Assembly: GCF_021922925.1 (NCBI RefSeq)
Contig: NZ_CP040786.1
Location: 124,001-188,000 of the forward strand
Direction: 5' to 3'
From: Clavibacter phaseoli
Lineage (GTDB): Bacteria > Actinomycetota > Actinomycetes > Actinomycetales > Microbacteriaceae
DNA length: 64,000 bases
Shown: one piece after another, positions 60,103 through 64,000 of the stretch
Numbering within the stretch: position 1 is the first letter of the stretch
Layout: each line of letters starts with the position of its first letter
Notes under the pieces: model-generated
Databases searched by the model: none
What the model was told of the DNA's origin: nothing
Seen by the model: the letters and a program-made list of their open reading frames with translations, nothing else
Program-made: the position numbers and the translations under genes

Positions 60103-61407
60103 TCAGACCTTCGTGCGCCAGTCCTCCGCGGCCTCGGCCTCGGTGATCGGGACGTCCGACTCGTCCTCGATGACGCCGATCGACTCGGTCGGCGGGTCGA
60201 TGACGGTCGCCTCGTCGCGCCGGTGGCGGAGGATGTCCTGCACGTACGCGGTCACGGCCTCGGCGAGCGGGATGTCCCGGCTCAGCTTCTGCGACATGTA
60301 CCAGCGGTGCTCGAGCAGCTGGTGGAAGACCTCGGCCGGCTCGAGCTTGCCGCGGAGGTCGCGGGGGATCGCCCGCACGACGGGCTCGAACACGCGCGCG
60401 AGCCACTCGTGCGCGACCATCTCCTCGTCGAGGTCCTGCTTGTCGAACGTCGCCGTGTACGAGTCGAGGTCGTTGAGCAGGCGGCGCGCCTGGTTCTCCT
60501 GCGCGTCCACGCCGGTGAGGCGCAGCAGCCGGCGCTGGTGGTGGCCGGCGTCGACGACCTTGGGCTGGATCCGCACCTGCGAGCCCTCCGCGGTCGTGCG
60601 GATCGCGAGCTCCTCGATGTCGAAGCCGAGGTCGTTGAGGCGGTCGACGCGCTCGTTGATGCGCCAGCGCTCCGACGTCGGGAACTCCTCGCGGCCGGTG
60701 AGCTCCTTCCAGAGCGTGCGGTACTGCGCGACGATGCGCGTGCTGGTCTCGAGCGGGTCGAGCCCCTCCTCGATGCGGCCGCCGGCCTCGAGGTCCATGA
60801 GCTCGCCGGCGATGTTGACGCGCGCGATCTCGAGGTCGTTCTCGCGCTGCCCGTTGGAGAGGCCGCCGTTGAAGAGCTTGCCGGTCTCCGCGTCCACCAG
60901 GTAGGCGGCGAACGCGCCCGCGTCGCGGCGGAAGAGCGTGTTGGAGAGCGAGACGTCGCCCCAGAAGAAGCCGATCATGTGCAGCCGCACGAGCAGCACG
61001 GCCAGGGCGTCCACGAGGCGCGTCGCCGTGTCCGGCCGCAGCTGCTGCGAGAAGAGCGCCCGGTAGGGGAGCGAGAACTTGAGGTGCCGCGTGACGAGCA
61101 CCGACTTGAGCGGCTCGCCGTCCTCGTCCGTGCGGTTCGTGATCACGGCCACGGGCTCCACGCACGGGATCTCGAGCCGCTGCAGCGTCCGCAGCATGTC
61201 GTACTCGCCGCGGGCCATCTCGTCCGTCGTCTCCTTGATGGCGATGACGTAGCCGGAGAGGTTCGCGAAGCGCACGAGGTGCCGCGAGATGCCCTTCGGG
61301 AGCGTCGCGATGGCCGAGGAGGGCCACTCGTCGAGCGGCAGCTGCCACGGAAGGTCGAGGAGCGCGGGATCGACCGTCGCCGAGGTGATGTTCAGGGATC
61401 CGGCCAT
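60103..61407 (-). CDS. DUF4032 family protein with kinase-like N-terminal region
   Basis: A 434-residue cytoplasmic protein. The N-terminal part has features of a lipopolysaccharide-kinase-like fold (SRHLVRFANLSGYVIAIKET, a Lys in strand three; LHMIGFFWGDVSLSNTLFRR as catalytic loop with Asp; YLVDAETGKLF as metal-binding DxE). The C-terminal part (KVVDAGHHQRRLLRLTG to VQDILRHRRDEATV) is the DUF4032 domain typical of actinobacteria. The substrate is unknown. It lies downstream of the ugpC-like gene on the same strand but the hairpin at 61434 separates the two. Confidence 0.85.
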   Translation of the reverse strand: MAGSLNITSATVDPALLDLPWQLPLDEWPSSAIATLPKGISRHLVRFANLSGYVIAIKETTDEMARGEYDMLRTLQRLEIPCVEPVAVITNRTDEDGEPLKSVLVTRHLKFSLPYRALFSQQLRPDTATRLVDALAVLLVRLHMIGFFWGDVSLSNTLFRRDAGAFAAYLVDAETGKLFNGGLSNGQRENDLEIARVNIAGELMDLEAGGRIEEGLDPLETSTRIVAQYRTLWKELTGREEFPTSERWRINERVDRLNDLGFDIEELAIRTTAEGSQVRIQPKVVDAGHHQRRLLRLTGVDAQENQARRLLNDLDSYTATFDKQDLDEEMVAHEWLARVFEPVVRAIPRDLRGKLEPAEVFHQLLEHRWYMSQKLSRDIPLAEAVTAYVQDILRHRRDEATVIDPPTESIGVIEDESDVPITEAEAAEDWRTKV

Positions 61408-61433
61408 GCTGCGACCCTACCCGACCGCGGAAA

Positions 61434-61494
61434 CGCCGCTGCCGCGGCCCCCGGCGCTCCCGGTGAGGGGAGCGTGGGGACCGCGGCAGCGGCG
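61434..61494 (-). terminator. Compound hairpin after the ugpC-like gene
   Basis: Outer arms 61434-61447 and 61481-61494 pair perfectly over 14 bp, extended by CCCC/GGGG, and enclose an inner hairpin at about 61455-61474. It begins 15 bases after the stop codon. Confidence 0.75.
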
Positions 61495-61508
61495 GTGGAG
61501 AGGCTCGA

Positions 61509-62609
<1,101 letters not shown>

Positions 62610-62925
62610 TTCGGTGTTCTCCTTCACGGGCAGGTACGTGCCCGACGATCCGTGGTGATGGATGTGATGCTCATGGCTCATCGCTGTGGGCGACGACGAC
62701 CACCCGATGAGTATTGCACGGGGGCCCGAGGTCGGGAAGCCCGGCATGATGCGGATCGGCGGCTATTCCCCACCCGGGGACAGGGTGCCGCGGCCCTGTA
62801 TCGTCTCCTGCGGCGTCGTCCCCGCGCCCGCCGCGTTGGCGCTTTCCCAGACTGGCCGCCTAGAGTCCTGAGGTCGTCCGGGAGCCCGCCCGCACCCGAC
62901 TCCCCCATCCCCTGAGCGAGGATCC
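62610..62925. other. Divergent intergenic region between ugpC-like gene and DsbA-like gene
   Basis: A 316-base spacer with no gene. It holds an inverted repeat CGGGCA-N6-TGCCCG at 62627-62644 in the ugpC leader, an AATACT -10-like hexamer on the minus strand at 62715-62710, and TTGGCG/TAGAGT (62836, 62861; 19-base spacing) on the plus strand. All promoter calls are tentative. Confidence 0.4.
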
Positions 62926-63831
62926 ATGAGCAGCACGCCGCCCGCGCACGAACCGCACGGCGGTCACCGACGACGCCGCGAGGCCGCGCGCGAGAAGGCG
63001 CGGCTCAACCGGATGAAGCAGCGCCGCCGGGATGTGTTCGGCCGCTACGCCATCCGCGGCGGCATCGCCGCGGCTCTGATCGCGGTCGTCGTGGTGGTGG
63101 GCCTCGTCGTCGTCCAGGGCGCCCGGCCGGCGGGACCCGGCCCCCAGAACATGGCGAGCGACGGCATCCTCATCGGCAAGGACCTCGCCGCGGTCCCCAC
63201 GCAGGCCCTCGACCCCGAGCAGGATCCGGTGCCCACCGAGTCCGAGGCCGCCGGCGTCGCCCACATCCGCGTCTACGTCGACTACCTCTGCACCGCGTGC
63301 AAGGAGTTCCAGGACACCAACGGCGCGCAGATGGAGGGCTGGCTCCAGTCGGGCGCCGCCACCGTCGAGATCCACCCCGTCGCCATCCTCACCAGCAAGT
63401 CGCAGGCCTACTCGATGCGGGCGGCCAACGCCGCCGCGTGCGTGGCCGACTCCGCTCCCGACGACTTCTGGGCGTTCAACTCCGCCCTCTTCGCGGAGCA
63501 GCCGGCCGAGCAGAGCACGGGCCTCAGCGACGACCGCATCGTCGAGCTCGCGGGGCAGGCGGGCGCCGGATCCTCCGACGTGGCGAAGTGCGTCTCCGAC
63601 CAGCGCTTCCAGTCGTGGGTGAACGCCGCGACCGATCGCGTCCTCGACGGCGAGATCCCCGACTCGAACGTCGAGAAGGTCGTGGGCGCGCCCATCATCG
63701 TCGTCGGCGACCGCCAGTACACGGGTCAGCCCGACGACGCGAAGGCGTTCGCGGCGTTCGTGCTCCAGGCCGCCGGCCAGGACGCGACGACGACGCCCGC
63801 GCCGTCCGAGACGCCGACGACCGCGCCGTAG
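62926..63831 (+). CDS. Membrane-anchored DsbA-like thioredoxin-fold protein
   Basis: A 301-residue protein. A basic cytoplasmic N-terminus (RRRREAAREKARLNRMKQRR) is followed by one TM helix at about residues 48-66 (AALIAVVVVVGLVVVQG) and an outer DSBA-like/thioredoxin_4 domain with the CxxC motif in YLCTACKEF. The cis-Pro loop is probably VVGAPIIVVG, with Ala before Pro. It resembles actinobacterial MdbA/DsbA-like oxidases that form disulfides in secreted proteins, such as perhaps the subtilases in this window. Its C-terminus is a Thr/Pro-rich tail. Confidence 0.9.
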   Translation: MSSTPPAHEPHGGHRRRREAAREKARLNRMKQRRRDVFGRYAIRGGIAAALIAVVVVVGLVVVQGARPAGPGPQNMASDGILIGKDLAAVPTQALDPEQDPVPTESEAAGVAHIRVYVDYLCTACKEFQDTNGAQMEGWLQSGAATVEIHPVAILTSKSQAYSMRAANAAACVADSAPDDFWAFNSALFAEQPAEQSTGLSDDRIVELAGQAGAGSSDVAKCVSDQRFQSWVNAATDRVLDGEIPDSNVEKVVGAPIIVVGDRQYTGQPDDAKAFAAFVLQAAGQDATTTPAPSETPTTAP

Positions 63832-63872
63832 CGCTGCTCGTATGATGGATCGACGGTCCGCGAGGTCCGTCG

Positions 63873-63945
63873 GCCGGCCTGGCGCAATTGGTAGCGCACC
63901 GCACTTGTAATGCGGCGGTTACGGGTTCGAGTCCCGTGGCCGGCT
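63873..63945 (+). tRNA. tRNA-Thr (anticodon TGT)
   Basis: Full cloverleaf: acceptor arms GCCGGCC and GGCCGGC, D arm around GGCGCAATTGGTAGCGC, anticodon arm CGCACTTGTAATGCG giving anticodon TGT, T arm with GGGTTCGAGTCCC. The discriminator base is T; CCA is not encoded directly at the 3' end. Confidence 0.97.
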
Positions 63946-63960
63946 CTCCACGCTGCGACC

Positions 63961-64000
63961 TCAGTCGAGGACGGTGATCATCCGCTCGCCGTCCGCGGTC
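63961..64000 (-). CDS. Possible 3' end of a gene running off the window
   Basis: On the minus strand a frame entering from the window edge reads TADGERMITVLD and stops at TGA (63963-63961). Third positions are all G or C, and it lies 15 bases beyond tRNA-Thr, convergent with it. Too short to identify. Confidence 0.4.
   Translation of the reverse strand, partial: TADGERMITVLD

Noticed and set aside
62627..62644. CGGGCA-N6-TGCCCG inverted repeat as a defined operator
   Set aside because: It lies in the ugpC leader close to the ribosome binding site, is GC-rich like everything around it, and six-base arms of this composition arise easily by chance.

Overview
The window comes from the chromosome of a very high-GC Gram-positive actinobacterium, most likely a Microbacteriaceae member of the Clavibacter type. 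The evidence is uniform high-GC codon use, mycothiol synthesis (mshD), GlnR, CarD, SenX3-RegX3, SigK-RskA, a PhoP-type GTTCACC box system, and two tandem secreted subtilases like those known from plant-associated Clavibacter. No transposase, integrase, phage module or CRISPR array was seen. Two tRNA genes are present: Lys(TTT) on the minus strand and Thr(TGT) on the plus strand.

Layout. 1-3.5 kb: the end of an ABC exporter, a lipoprotein, an alkyltransferase-like DNA repair protein, a GNAT enzyme and isocitrate dehydrogenase. 3.7-11.3 kb: two paralogous secreted subtilases of about 1200 residues, each followed by a near-identical terminator. 11.3-24.4 kb: a DrrAB-like ABC exporter, purU, an MFS pump, a HAD hydrolase, the convergent mntH/mntR pair with a perfect operator before mntH, an aldo/keto reductase, another MFS pump, a LysR regulator, a small membrane protein and a degenerate amylosucrase-like protein. 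24.5-26.9 kb: a ZTP riboswitch followed by glyA-folD. 26.9-32.6 kb: a gamma-carbonic anhydrase-like protein, a GNAT enzyme, and a galactose cluster with galT-galK diverging from a DeoR regulator and galM. 33-37.8 kb: a Tat-exported beta-helix protein, tRNA-Lys, small proteins and sigK-rskA. 37.9-45.5 kb: pstSCAB, a MutT1-type Nudix/phosphatase and ppk. 45.5-52.1 kb: mshD-glnR, small membrane proteins, a nitrobindin-like protein, ygfZ, a FUSC-like transporter, a methyltransferase and gpmA. 52.2-64 kb: phoU, divergent senX3-regX3, a lipoprotein, carD-ispDF-cysS-rlmB, a DUF4032 protein, a UgpC/MsiK-type ATPase, a DsbA-like protein and tRNA-Thr.

How the genes fit together. Three separated blocks form one phosphate/polyphosphate system: uptake (pstSCAB), storage (ppk, mutT1) and control (phoU, senX3-regX3). 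Clear 11-nt-phased GTTCACC repeats precede pstS and ppk, and a degraded version lies between phoU and senX3. One-carbon metabolism is represented by purU and by glyA-folD under a ZTP riboswitch. Manganese uptake, galactose use and extracellular proteolysis form further compact modules.

The observations I find most worth following are: an amylosucrase homologue that has lost its acid/base glutamate and most of domain B; strong over-representation of GGATCC across the window; the Pho box set; and a palindrome upstream of icd.
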